A stretch of DNA of 12,351 nucleotides from Chloroflexota bacterium (GTDB lineage: Bacteria > Chloroflexota > Anaerolineae > UBA1429), in assembly GCA_012513595.1 (NCBI GenBank), contig JAAZBY010000178.1, forward strand, positions 1 to 12,351, given 5' to 3'. Shown in pieces: positions 1-6,800 of the stretch; the stretch's first letter is position 1; every line of letters begins with the position of its first letter. The translations under genes and the position numbers were made by a program. The notes beneath the pieces are model-generated. The model had not been told where the DNA came from and made no database searches. It worked only from the letters and a program-made list of their open reading frames with translations.

Positions 1-293
1 AGAAGCCGCCCGAGGGCCACTGGATCTGGGACATCTGGGCGGCCTGGGAGGAGCTGCAGCGCACCGTCGGCGAGGAGAACCAGAAGCAGGTCTTCTGGAA
101 GATCCTCGACATCTGGGCCCGCGAGCTGCCGGTGGTCGGCCTATACGGCGACCGGCCGTTGCAGATGGTCGTCAAGAACGGCTTCAAGGGCATTCGCGAG
201 GGCTATCCGTACGAGTGCTGCTCGACCTCTTACGAGTACATCATGGAGTCGGCCACCTGGTTCTGGGACGATCCCGCCAAGCACACCGCCTGA
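1..293 (+). CDS. ABC transporter solute-binding protein, family 5-like (C-terminal part)
   Basis: This is a partial gene whose start lies outside the window. The first complete codon is at position 3 and the TGA stop is at 291-293, giving the last 96 residues. The stretch around ILDIWARELPVVGLYG followed by MVVKNGFKGI resembles the C-terminal end of extracellular solute-binding proteins of the oligopeptide/sugar type (SBP_bac_5), where a similar 'IW.E.LP.IG...PVVVKN' segment occurs just before the end. Such proteins are exported and deliver substrate to an ABC permease. The tail is rich in Trp and Tyr (for example ATWFWDD), as is usual for oligosaccharide or peptide binders. The next gene on the same strand is glycosidase-like, so a carbohydrate substrate is plausible, but that is inference. 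The family call is moderately sure because only the C-terminus is visible. Confidence 0.7.
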   Translation, partial: KPPEGHWIWDIWAAWEELQRTVGEENQKQVFWKILDIWARELPVVGLYGDRPLQMVVKNGFKGIREGYPYECCSTSYEYIMESATWFWDDPAKHTA

Positions 294-327
294 GAGCGCC
301 CCGGGGTGGGGCACACCCTGTGGCAGG

Positions 328-358
328 GAGGGGCAGCCCCGCTGGCGGGCTGCCCCTC
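328..358 (+). terminator. Terminator-like hairpin after the solute-binding protein gene
   Basis: AGGGGCAGCCC (329-339) pairs perfectly with GGGCTGCCCCT (347-357) across a 7-nt loop, and G328-C358 extends the stem to 12 bp. No T-run follows, so it may be a weak intrinsic terminator or an mRNA 3'-end stabiliser. It lies 35 nt after the stop and 36 nt before the next start, so the next gene may be only partly co-transcribed. Confidence 0.6.
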
Positions 359-393
359 TGCTGAGGGGGCGCGGGCTGCAGAGGAGGAGGCCC

Positions 394-2031
394 ATGGCTG
401 AACGCAGACGCATGTTCTACAACGACGACGGGGATACCTGCCTGGCGCAGTACCGCGGGGGGGTGCGCGAGGAGATGGCCACCGACGCGGTCGACACGCT
501 GCTCGGCACGCCCGTCACGACGCTGGTTTACTGTGTGTCCTACTCGGATACGGGGAACTATCCCTCACAGGTGATCTCGCGGCTGGGCTGGCGCGAGCTG
601 GGCGGGGAGGAGGTCGCCGGGCGCAACGACGGCCCGCCCCTGGCCACGGTGCGCTACTGGGCCGAGCATGGCTGGGACGTGCCGGCCATGATCATGGCCC
701 GCGCCGCCGAGAAGGGGCTCGAGTTTATCCCCTCCATGCGCATGAACGACGCCCACTTTTGCCAGACGGCGCACCCGCGCGTCAACCGGCTGACGGGCCG
801 CTTCTGGCTGGAGAACCAGGACCTCATCATCACGCCCAACCTGGAGTGGCGGCCGGAGCGCTGGCCGACCTTTGTGCTCGACTTTAGGCACGAGAAGGTG
901 CGGGCCTTCCGCCTGGCCAACGCCGACGAGATCATTGCGCGGTACGGGGCGCAGGGCTTTGAGATGGACTGGACGCGGCACTACCGCTTCTTCGCCGACG
1001 GCCGGGCCCAGCCGGACCTGATCACCGACATGGTGCGCCGGGTGCGCCGCCGGCTCGACGCACGGGGCGGCGGGCGGCGCCTGCCCCTGATCGTGCGGGT
1101 GGCCGGCAGCGTCGGCGGCAGTCTGGCCATCGGCCTCGACGTGGGCGCCTGGGTGCGCGAGGGGCTGGTGGACTATATCGTCCCCAGCGACCCAACCCGG
1201 CAGATCTCGCCCGAGATGCCGGTGGCCGAGTGGATCGACCTGGTGCGGGGCAGCGGCGTCGAAGTGCACCCCAGCCCGGAGAGCTGCTCCTGGCGGGGCG
1301 GTGGCGAGGCCACGCTCGAGATGTACCGCGCCGCGGCCAGCAACTACTACGCCCAGGGGGCCCACGGCGTCTACCTCTACAACGTGTTCACCGAGGGGCT
1401 GCCGCTACAGGGCTGGCAGTACGTCATGATGCGCGACGTCTCCTGCCCGGAGGCGCTGGCCCGTACCGACAAGACCTTCTTCGCCATCGCCGCCCGGGGA
1501 GATGCGGTCCGCGCGCTGTACCCCTGGCGCCGGCCCGCTGCGCTCCTGCCGATCCGCCTGGTCCCCGGCGGGGAGCCGGCCGTTACGGGCCTGTGGGTGG
1601 GGGATGACCTGGCCGCCGCGGCGCGCGCCTCGACCTTGGGGCGCGCCGCGTTGCGGGTGCGCCTCAGTGACCTGGGCCCGGGGGACCGGTTGGAGGTGAG
1701 CCTGAACGGGCGGCCGCTCGACCTGGCTGCGGCGCGCCTGGGCACGGCCGACTATCGGGCCAGGCGGCGGTCCGGCCGGCGGGGGGCCACGGCCGCGCCG
1801 CACTACCGGGCCTGGTCGGGGCTGAGCGCTACGCTGCGCTGGAACCTGGCCGACCCGGAGGGGGCCGGGCTGCGCCGGGGGGATAACGCCGTCTCGGTGC
1901 GCTGGTGCTTGGCGGAGGGGGCCGACCCCGCCGAGCGCGCCCGGGCCGGCGAGCGGGAGATGTGGCTGCTCGACGTGGACCTGGCCGTGTGCTACGACCC
2001 GTTGGGCAAGGATCCGCCGCCCTGGGGCTGA
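394..2031 (+). CDS. Glycoside-hydrolase-like TIM-barrel protein with C-terminal beta domain
   Basis: This is a 545-residue protein with no signal peptide, so probably cytoplasmic. ATG 394 follows a strong AGGAGGAGG ribosome site at 381-390; an in-frame ATG at 412 is a weaker choice. Residues 1 to about 375 look like a (beta/alpha)8 glycosidase-type barrel. Visible markers are FIPSMRMNDAHF (111-122), a D-F-R segment near 163, and YGAQGFEMDWTRH (184-196). The last is the usual 'strand-ending acidic residue' pattern of GH-like barrels, with E190 and D192 as candidate catalytic or ligand residues. Residues about 380-535 are rich in short beta-type segments (for example LEVSLNGRPLDL), suggesting a jelly-roll accessory domain. 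I cannot assign a GH family number or substrate. The gene lies between a solute-binding protein gene and an aldolase gene, 42 nt from the latter, which fits use of imported carbohydrate. Confidence 0.7.
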   Translation: MAERRRMFYNDDGDTCLAQYRGGVREEMATDAVDTLLGTPVTTLVYCVSYSDTGNYPSQVISRLGWRELGGEEVAGRNDGPPLATVRYWAEHGWDVPAMIMARAAEKGLEFIPSMRMNDAHFCQTAHPRVNRLTGRFWLENQDLIITPNLEWRPERWPTFVLDFRHEKVRAFRLANADEIIARYGAQGFEMDWTRHYRFFADGRAQPDLITDMVRRVRRRLDARGGGRRLPLIVRVAGSVGGSLAIGLDVGAWVREGLVDYIVPSDPTRQISPEMPVAEWIDLVRGSGVEVHPSPESCSWRGGGEATLEMYRAAASNYYAQGAHGVYLYNVFTEGLPLQGWQYVMMRDVSCPEALARTDKTFFAIAARGDAVRALYPWRRPAALLPIRLVPGGEPAVTGLWVGDDLAAAARASTLGRAALRVRLSDLGPGDRLEVSLNGRPLDLAAARLGTADYRARRRSGRRGATAAPHYRAWSGLSATLRWNLADPEGAGLRRGDNAVSVRWCLAEGADPAERARAGEREMWLLDVDLAVCYDPLGKDPPPWG

Positions 2032-2073
2032 GCGGGCCGAACGCCGGCGACGGGGGGTTCTGGGGAGGGCAAG

Positions 2074-2850
2074 ATGGACGGACGCGAGCTGCAGGAGATC
2101 TGGCGGAGCGGGCGGCCGAGCTTCGGGGCCTGGACCCTCAGTTCAGACCCGGCTACGGCGGCCGTGCTGGCCAACGTCGGCTATGAGTGGATCCTGGTGG
2201 ACACCGAGCACTGCCCCTTTGACGCGGAGACGCTGCGCGCCGTGCTGGCCGCCATCCGCCTGCGCGGGGCGGTGCCGATCGTGCGGGTGCCCGCCAACGA
2301 GGAGTGGCTCATCAAGCAGGCCCTGGACCGCGGCGGGGAGGGGGTATTGGTGCCGCTCCTGCGCAACGCGGAGGACGCCCGCCGGGCGGTGCGCGCCTGC
2401 CGCTACCCGCCCGACGGGGTGCGGGGGTTCAGCCCTTACGACGTCTCCAACTATTACCAGGATCTGGACGCCTACCTGCGGACGATCAACGAGCGCGTGG
2501 TGGTCATGCTGCAGGTGGAGCTGCGTCAGGCGGTGGAGAACCTGGAGGAGATCCTGGCGGTGCCGGGCATCTCCTGCCTGCTGATTGGGCCGGCGGACCT
2601 GTCTTTTTCGCTGGGGCACCCGCTGGCGACGGACCATCCGGAGGTGCAGGGGGCCATCGAGCGGGTCATCGGGCGCTGCCGGGCGGCGGGGATGCCGGTG
2701 GCGGTGGTGGTAGGCGGGAGCGCCGAGGAGCTGGCCGGCTGGGTGCGGCGGGGGGTCAACGTGCTCCCGGTGGGGGACAACCTAGGCTGGCTGATCTCCG
2801 GGGCCGGGGAGATGCTGCGCGCCATGCGCGAGCGCACCGGCGGCCGGTAA
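2074..2850 (+). CDS. HpcH/HpaI-family class II aldolase
   Basis: This 258-residue protein has the usual family length (about 250-260). HpcH/HpaI enzymes are metal-dependent pyruvate aldolases that cleave 4-hydroxy-2-oxo acids such as 2-dehydro-3-deoxyglucarate or 4-hydroxy-2-oxoheptanedioate. Signature segments are all present in order: DTEHCPFD (43-50), PIVRVPANE (68-76), the RYPPDGVRG loop (110-118), QVE (147-149) and GPADLS (172-177). The catalytic His is H46, the substrate Arg is R71, and the two metal-ligand acids are E149 and D175. E149 and D175 carry the same numbers as in E. coli HpaI, which supports the start at ATG 2074. A GGGGAGGG ribosome site lies just upstream. The 42-nt gap from the glycosidase-like gene suggests one operon. 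Substrate cannot be read from sequence; a sugar-acid role fits the neighbours. Confidence 0.92.
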   Translation: MDGRELQEIWRSGRPSFGAWTLSSDPATAAVLANVGYEWILVDTEHCPFDAETLRAVLAAIRLRGAVPIVRVPANEEWLIKQALDRGGEGVLVPLLRNAEDARRAVRACRYPPDGVRGFSPYDVSNYYQDLDAYLRTINERVVVMLQVELRQAVENLEEILAVPGISCLLIGPADLSFSLGHPLATDHPEVQGAIERVIGRCRAAGMPVAVVVGGSAEELAGWVRRGVNVLPVGDNLGWLISGAGEMLRAMRERTGGR

Positions 2851-2853
2851 GGG

Positions 2854-2900
2854 GGGGCTCGCCGCGGGGCGGCAGGGCGGGGGGTTCGCCGCGGGGCGAC
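2854..2900. repeat. Two-copy 20-bp GC-rich direct repeat
   Basis: Two 20-bp copies at 2854-2873 and 2881-2900, with starts 27 bp apart, share 18 of 20 bases around the core TCGCCGCGGGGCG. They lie directly after the aldolase stop in non-coding sequence. Function is not apparent. Confidence 0.6.
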
Positions 2901-2910
2901 GAGGCGTGCG

Positions 2911-2940
2911 GCGCGCGGCTGGGATGACGGCCGCGCGCTT
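2911..2940 (+). terminator. Probable terminator after the aldolase gene
   Basis: GCGCGCGGC (2911-2919) pairs perfectly with GCCGCGCGC (2930-2938) around a 10-nt loop, followed by a short TTT. It lies about 60 nt after the aldolase stop and before the permease gene. The 2851-3051 interval otherwise holds only the short direct repeat and no gene I can support. Confidence 0.55.
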
Positions 2941-3051
2941 TGGCGCTACGATGCGTTCGGCAGCCGTGTTCCGCCGCCTCACACAGGGGTGCGCCGCTGC
3001 GCAGCCGCGACGCGCACGAGGCGAGCAGGTGCTGCCCGGGAGGTGTGGGCC

Positions 3052-3597
3052 ATGGGCGCTGAGGCGGGGCCGGCCGCGACCGGCCGAAAGAGGGGTTCGG
3101 CAATGCTCGTTCCGACGCTGATCATGGGGGCCGTGGCCGTGGCGCTCCTGGCCTGGGCCTGGCGGCGCGGCGGTGGCCAGCACATCAGCGGCCTGCGCCT
3201 GGCCGCCACCAACCTGGCCCAGACGCTGCCGATCCTGGTGTTCTCCTTCCTGGTGGCCGGGCTGGCCCAGGCGCTCTTGCCGAGGGACCTGGTGTCTCGC
3301 TGGGTGGGCACCGCCGCGGGGTGGCGCGGCGTCCTGATCGGCACGGCGGCCGGGGCGCTCACCCCCGGGGGGCCCTACGTCTCTTTCCCGGTGATGGCCG
3401 CGCTGCTGCAGGCCGGGGCGAGCCTCGGCACCATGGTGGCCTTCCTGGCGGGCTGGTCGCTCTGGTCGGTGAGCCGGCTGCCCCTCGAAGTGGGCATCAT
3501 GGGCTGGCGCTTCACCCTGTTGCGGCTGGCCAGCACCTTCTTCTTCCCACCGCTGGCCGGCCTGTTGGCGCAGGCCTTGGCGCGGGCCTTCGCCTAG
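3052..3597 (+). CDS. Half-size permease, ArsP/DUF318 type (COG0701-like)
   Basis: This is a 181-residue integral membrane protein with about five hydrophobic segments, roughly at 19-37, 55-76, 92-104, 120-138 and 155-178. The motif GALTPGGPYVSFP (101-113) and the following AFLAGWSLWSVSRLPLE (130-146) are typical of the predicted permease family that includes ArsP. The usual protein has two such halves and 300 or more residues, so this is a single-half version that would need to dimerise or partner; short members of the family exist. The substrate is unknown. ATG 3052 has a GGGAGG site 8 nt upstream. ATG 3103 (AGAGGGG upstream) is a serious alternative, because it starts directly before the first membrane segment and removes a hydrophilic, low-complexity leader. 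Its TAG stop overlaps the stop of the convergent gene. Confidence 0.8.
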   Translation: MGAEAGPAATGRKRGSAMLVPTLIMGAVAVALLAWAWRRGGGQHISGLRLAATNLAQTLPILVFSFLVAGLAQALLPRDLVSRWVGTAAGWRGVLIGTAAGALTPGGPYVSFPVMAALLQAGASLGTMVAFLAGWSLWSVSRLPLEVGIMGWRFTLLRLASTFFFPPLAGLLAQALARAFA

Positions 3598-4424
3598 GCG
3601 CCCCGCGGCAGGAGCGCCCGGTACGCCTCACGTACCTCCCGATAGGTGAGCAGGCGGTACTCCCCGGCCGCCCGCCGCACCTGTGCATCGCGAAAGGCCT
3701 CCAGGTCCGCCGTGCGACGCTGCCAGTCAGGCAGGGCGCGCGCCTCGGGCGTGTCCAGGGCGGCATGGTGGATCAGATGGTAGACCCCCGGCCCGGCCTT
3801 GCGCAGGACGCGCAGGTACCAGCCCCGCATCTCCTCGGGCGGGCGCCCGTAGCCGGAAAGCATCTGCACCCTGGGGTGGGTCGAGCCGGCCAACACCTCG
3901 CCCAGGGGGGCGCGGAAGGCCTCGGGCAGGGAGTGGTACTCGAGCACGGCCGGCACCATGGCCGGCAGGCGGTACTCCTCGGCCAGGCGCAGGTAGACCG
4001 CGGCGATGTCTGGCCGCATGATGGAGCCCATGTGCGTGTCCAGATGGGTGACGTCGACGCCGAGCCGGTAGATCGCCTCCACCTGGGCGCGCAGCTCCGC
4101 CTCGACCTCGCCGATGTCGGCGTGCTGCCAGAGGCTCGCGAGGTCGCGCCACAGGAAGCCCTGCGCGTCGCACAGGGTGGGGGCGGGGGTGAGGGGCCGC
4201 AGGCGCGGCGCGGTCCATTCGGAGTTGAGGGTCAGGTGCACGCCCAGGTCGGCGGCCGGGTGCGCCGCGAGGGCCGTGCACCAGGCGGCCGGCGCCATCA
4301 GCGAGCCGGTGGGGTAACCGAGGTCCAGGTAGGCCTGCGTCTGCGCATGGGTTACGCCGAGGTCATCGTGATGGACGATGAGGGCACGCTGGCCGTCAAG
4401 GCCCATCTCTCGCCAGAGGTCCAT
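3594..4424 (-). CDS. ChbG/YdjC-family carbohydrate deacetylase
   Basis: This 276-residue protein belongs to the YdjC family. Members remove acetyl groups from N-acetylated sugars or sugar derivatives such as chito-oligosaccharides, using an acidic residue pair and one divalent metal. Visible motifs in order are IVHHDDLG (16-23, the Asp pair D20/D21), GVHLTLNSEW (61-70, with H63) and THLDTHMGS (126-134, with H131). The probable metal set is D21/H63/H131. YHLIHHAA (215-222) matches the late His-containing segment of the family. ATG 4424 is chosen because GAGAGGAG lies about 8 nt upstream; an open frame continues further upstream without a better site. There is no signal peptide, so it is probably cytoplasmic. 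It is transcribed toward the permease gene, and their stop codons share the CTAG at 3594-3597. The specific substrate is unknown. Confidence 0.88.
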   Translation of the reverse strand: MDLWREMGLDGQRALIVHHDDLGVTHAQTQAYLDLGYPTGSLMAPAAWCTALAAHPAADLGVHLTLNSEWTAPRLRPLTPAPTLCDAQGFLWRDLASLWQHADIGEVEAELRAQVEAIYRLGVDVTHLDTHMGSIMRPDIAAVYLRLAEEYRLPAMVPAVLEYHSLPEAFRAPLGEVLAGSTHPRVQMLSGYGRPPEEMRGWYLRVLRKAGPGVYHLIHHAALDTPEARALPDWQRRTADLEAFRDAQVRRAAGEYRLLTYREVREAYRALLPRGA

Positions 4425-4464
4425 GGCCTGCTCCTCTCTCGGGCGGATGGGGCGTCGCGGCCCC

Positions 4465-4493
4465 AGTCTACCGCCGGCGGCCGGGCGCCGCAA
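4465..4493 (-). promoter_or_regulatory. Possible promoter of the deacetylase gene
   Basis: Read on the - strand, TTGCGG (4493-4488) and TAGACT (4470-4465) are separated by 17 nt and would give a leader of about 34 nt to the ATG at 4424. Both boxes are imperfect (3/6 and 4/6), so this is tentative. Confidence 0.35.
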
Positions 4494-4602
4494 GCCCTCC
4501 GCAAGGTCGGGCGCGCCCGAACGACTGCGGTGAGGCGCCGCCCACTAGGGTCGCGCGGAGGGGTCGGCCCACCTGGCGGACCGGGCCGGCGGGGCCCGGG
4601 TG

Positions 4603-4611
4603 TGGTATAAT
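4603..4611 (+). promoter_or_regulatory. Extended -10 promoter of the PAP2-like gene
   Basis: TGGTATAAT is a perfect extended -10 element (TGn plus TATAAT), conspicuous in such GC-rich DNA. No good -35 is seen, which is normal for extended -10 promoters. Predicted transcription starts near 4618, leaving a leader of about 107 nt. The leader can form two hairpins: GCCCGTGC/GCACGGGC (4623-4641, 3-nt loop) and GCAGCGG/CCGCTGC (4665-4688). Confidence 0.6.
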
Positions 4612-4724
4612 AGGGGCCTTGTGCCCGTGCGCCGCACGGGCCCGGCGAGGTGGCAGGCCCGCGCGCAGCGGCAGGCGCGTTCCGCTGCATACTGCCAGGG
4701 CCCTGCCCCGATGGGAGAAGCTCG

Positions 4725-5396
4725 ATGCCCACACAGCCCGCCCGCCAGATAGCCCGCCAGCGCCCCGACGGGGCCGCCAACACGGCCCAGCGGGGCGCCC
4801 TGCCGCCGCCGGTGCCGGCGCGCTGGGACGGCCTGGTGGCCCACTATGTCTCCCAGGCGTTCAGCCCGGTGGTGTTGACGGTGGCCATGGTGCTGTGGGG
4901 CGCGGCCCTGGCGCAGGCCCCCGGCGCCTGGGCCTGGAGCGGGGCCTACCTGATACTGGCCATCGGGGCGCCGGTGGTCTATCTGCTGCGGCTCTTTCGG
5001 CGGGGGCAGATCACCGACCTGGACCTGTTCCTGAGGGCGCAGCGCGTGAGGCCGCTGCAGTTCACGTTGGGGGCCGGGTCGCTCGGCTGGCTGATGCTGG
5101 CCGTGGGCGGGGCGCCGGCGCTCCTGGTAGTGATGACGGGGGCGCTCCTGGCGCTATCCGTCATCAACTATGCCGTCACGCTGCGCTGGAAGATCTCGAT
5201 GCACACGACGGTGGCGGCCGCGGCGACGACCTTTACCTGGACGATGACGGGGCACACCTTCCCGCTGCTGGTGGGCGTGCCGCTGGTGGCCTGGTCACGC
5301 GTGCGGCTGGGGCGGCACACCACGGCGCAGACGATTGCCGGCGGGGCGGCGGGGTTCCTCGTCTTTCTCGGGGCGCGCTACCTGACGGCCTGCTAG
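4725..5396 (+). CDS. PAP2-like membrane protein
   Basis: This is a 223-residue polytopic membrane protein. After a Pro/Arg/Gln-rich N-terminal tail (1 to about 35), hydrophobic segments follow at roughly 46-64, 73-91, 115-150 (probably two), 178-190 and 203-220. KISMHTTVAAAATT (156-169) sits where PAP2 phosphatases have the SGH motif, and SRVRLGRHTTAQTIAGG (191-207) resembles their SR-x5-H-x3-D motif, with Q202 at the Asp position. PAP2 enzymes hydrolyse lipid or isoprenoid phosphates at the membrane. The degenerate motifs mean activity is uncertain, and I assign only the fold family. ATG 4725 follows GGGAGAAG; an upstream in-frame start at 4650 would add 25 unconvincing residues. The gene stands alone and converges on the DUF1622 gene. 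Confidence 0.65.
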   Translation: MPTQPARQIARQRPDGAANTAQRGALPPPVPARWDGLVAHYVSQAFSPVVLTVAMVLWGAALAQAPGAWAWSGAYLILAIGAPVVYLLRLFRRGQITDLDLFLRAQRVRPLQFTLGAGSLGWLMLAVGGAPALLVVMTGALLALSVINYAVTLRWKISMHTTVAAAATTFTWTMTGHTFPLLVGVPLVAWSRVRLGRHTTAQTIAGGAAGFLVFLGARYLTAC

Positions 5397-5419
5397 GCCG
5401 CCCGGCCTGCTAGGCCGCC
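5387..5419. repeat. Duplicated 16-bp stop-codon palindrome between convergent genes
   Basis: GGCCTGCTAGGCCGCC occurs at 5387-5402 and again, unchanged, at 5404-5419. The first copy carries the TAG stop of the + gene. The second carries the stop of the - gene. Each copy contains the small inverted repeat GGCCT-GCT-AGGCC, so it may act as a weak two-way terminator. Confidence 0.65.
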
Positions 5420-5772
5420 TCGGGCTGCGAGCCGGGCGGGGCCACGTCGCGGTCGAGCGCGTCGATCTGGCGCACGAGGAGAAAGTCGAGCACGGTGCGC
5501 AGGGCGATGGTCGCCGCCAGGAGGCCGAGCTCCTCCCACGAGGGGCTGAGCGCCGTGGTGAGGATGTCTGACGCGACCTGGAACTCCAGCCCCAGGACCA
5601 GGCTCTGGCCGAGCTCCAGGCGCAGCAGGGCAATGGAGCGCGGGCGCCAGCCCAAGAAGCCGGCCACGTAGCGGGCGATGGCCCGCAGGCAGCCCGACAC
5701 GACGACGATGGCCCCCAGCGCCTCGATGATCGGCACCAGGAATTCGATGGCGGATTCCACCAGTGCGAACAT
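5410..5772 (-). CDS. DUF1622 membrane protein
   Basis: This 120-residue membrane protein matches the small DUF1622 family in length and pattern. A hydrophobic helix (8-29) is followed by LRLELGQSLVLGLEFQVASDIL (50-71), a helix interrupted by Glu and Asp. After that come PSWEELGLLAATIALRT (77-93) and a third hydrophobic helix to about residue 100. The acidic residues inside the second helix are the family's hallmark. No function is established for the family. ATG 5772 has AAAGGAG 7 nt upstream; a longer open frame upstream of it has no support. It lies 26 nt downstream of the zinc-knuckle membrane protein gene and is probably the last gene of that unit. The C-terminal tail (DRDVAPPGSQPEAA) is hydrophilic. 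Confidence 0.85.
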   Translation of the reverse strand: MFALVESAIEFLVPIIEALGAIVVVSGCLRAIARYVAGFLGWRPRSIALLRLELGQSLVLGLEFQVASDILTTALSPSWEELGLLAATIALRTVLDFLLVRQIDALDRDVAPPGSQPEAA

Positions 5773-5798
5773 GGCGCGCTCCTTTGGCAGGCGGCGCG

Positions 5799-6149
5799 TC
5801 AGCCGAAGAAGGGCAACTCCTTGATCAGGCTGAGCGCGGCTTGGTAGGCGTTCAGCACCCCATCGATCAGGCGCTGCGGCACGTCGGCCGCCAGCACCAC
5901 GATCACGTACAGCACAAAGACCCCCACGGCACCCAGCGCCAGCATGCGGAACAGGCGCGGGGAGGCGGGGGTCTCTCCGCAATGCGGGCAGACGCGCAGC
6001 GGCCCGGCGACGACGTGCCCGTTCGGGCAGACGCGGGCGAAGCGCAAGGGCAGCAGGCGCCCACAGGTGGGGCAGCGCAGCGCGTGCGGGCTCGGGAGTG
6101 GGTGGCCGGCGGGGCAGGTATCCTGGCGGTGGGCGAGGCTATAGGGCAC
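5799..6149 (-). CDS. Zinc-knuckle protein with one membrane segment
   Basis: This is a 116-residue protein of unknown function. It has two similar metal-binding halves: C12-P-A-G-H16 with C26-P-T-C29, and C41-P-N-G-H45 with C54-P-H-C57. The CPxGH plus CPxCG pairing is typical of double zinc ribbons. A single hydrophobic helix (about 70-88, ending FVLYVIVVLAA) follows, then a short amphipathic tail (VPQRLIDGVLNAYQAALSLI). The likely topology is a cytoplasmic zinc domain tethered to the membrane. The start is GTG 6149, preferred because GAGGAG lies 5 nt upstream at 6155-6160. An earlier GTG at 6212 would add 21 Pro/Thr-rich residues. It is followed after 26 nt by the DUF1622 gene, so both proteins may act together at the membrane. 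Confidence 0.72.
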   Translation of the reverse strand: MPYSLAHRQDTCPAGHPLPSPHALRCPTCGRLLPLRFARVCPNGHVVAGPLRVCPHCGETPASPRLFRMLALGAVGVFVLYVIVVLAADVPQRLIDGVLNAYQAALSLIKELPFFG

Positions 6150-6286
6150 GGCGGCTCCTCGGGGCGTAGTGCGCGACGGGGCGGGCTGCTGGCCCGCGGG
6201 CGCATGGTACACGCCCCCCGCGCGCCAGGCAAACCGGCCAGCGGCGGGCGAGGGCGCACGTCAAGGACAGGCCGCGCGGGCGGGCC

Positions 6287-6589
6287 TCAGTGGCGCAGGG
6301 CGTCGACCACCTGATGAGAAAGCCTGTCCAGCTCGTTGATCTCGGCGTCGATGCGGTCGCGGAGGGAGGTCGCCTCGTCGTCGGGGAGCTTGAGCAGGCT
6401 GGCCAGGTCGGCGAGGAGCTGGTCCCGCTTGGCGAGGACCTCCTGCAGGGGCCCATCGGCGGCGGGATCCGTCCCGAGGACACGCGCCCGGAGGAGCAGC
6501 ATGTCCAGCTGGCTGGAGATCTCACGGACCTCGCGCTGCCGCGAGGTGACGTACAGGTCGTGCGCGGCGCTGTGCGGTCTGACGGTCAT
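6287..6589 (-). CDS. Small predicted coiled-coil protein, unknown function
   Basis: This is a 100-residue, charged, mostly helical protein with no recognised family. From about residue 15 to the end it is a heptad-like run of Leu/Ile with Arg/Glu/Asp (for example REVREISSQLDMLLLRARVL and LRDRIDAEINELDRLS), with one break around GTDPAADG. This suggests two antiparallel helices or a coiled-coil dimer. There are no signal peptide, membrane segments or cysteines. ATG 6589 follows GGAGGAG with 7-8 nt spacing; the open frame extends upstream but is Pro/Arg-rich and unlikely to be coding. It is the first gene after the - strand promoter at 6762-6789, with the zinc-knuckle gene 137 nt downstream. That gap (6150-6286) holds no gene I can support. 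Confidence 0.65.
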   Translation of the reverse strand: MTVRPHSAAHDLYVTSRQREVREISSQLDMLLLRARVLGTDPAADGPLQEVLAKRDQLLADLASLLKLPDDEATSLRDRIDAEINELDRLSHQVVDALRH

Positions 6590-6761
6590 GGGTGCACTCC
6601 TCCACGGTAGCGCGGCGAGGACGGCGGGCGGGCGGCAGCGGGGCGTGCGCCGCGGCGATCGGGAGTCGGCCGGGACGGGAGGGTGCGCGTGGTGGGGAGG
6701 GGTGCCTAGCGGTGGCCGGCTACGATCAGAGGGGGCCTGACCTCTCTGCCTGCCAGACCGT

Positions 6762-6789
6762 ATCATAGCACGTCCCAACCAGGTTTCAA
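6762..6789 (-). promoter_or_regulatory. Sigma-70-type promoter for the coiled-coil gene and probably the two genes after it
   Basis: Read on the - strand, TTGAAA (6789-6784) and TATGAT (6767-6762) are 16 nt apart, and the -10 is preceded by TGC, making it an extended -10. Matches are 4/6 and 5/6. Transcription would start near 6755 with a leader of about 165 nt before ATG 6589. The 6590-6755 leader shows no gene. Confidence 0.65.
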
Positions 6790-6800
6790 GCCCCCGCGGG

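Noticed and set aside
565..1365. A 266-codon - strand frame
   Set aside because: It is antisense to the GH-like gene, with His/Pro/Arg-rich shadow composition and no domain.
3321..4610. A 429-codon + strand frame across the permease 3' end and the deacetylase gene
   Set aside because: It is a shadow frame, low in complexity, opposite a convincing YdjC-family gene.
6147..6212. Longer start (GTG 6212) for the zinc-knuckle protein
   Set aside because: It adds a Pro/Thr-rich stretch with no good ribosome site, whereas GTG 6149 has GAGGAG 5 nt upstream.
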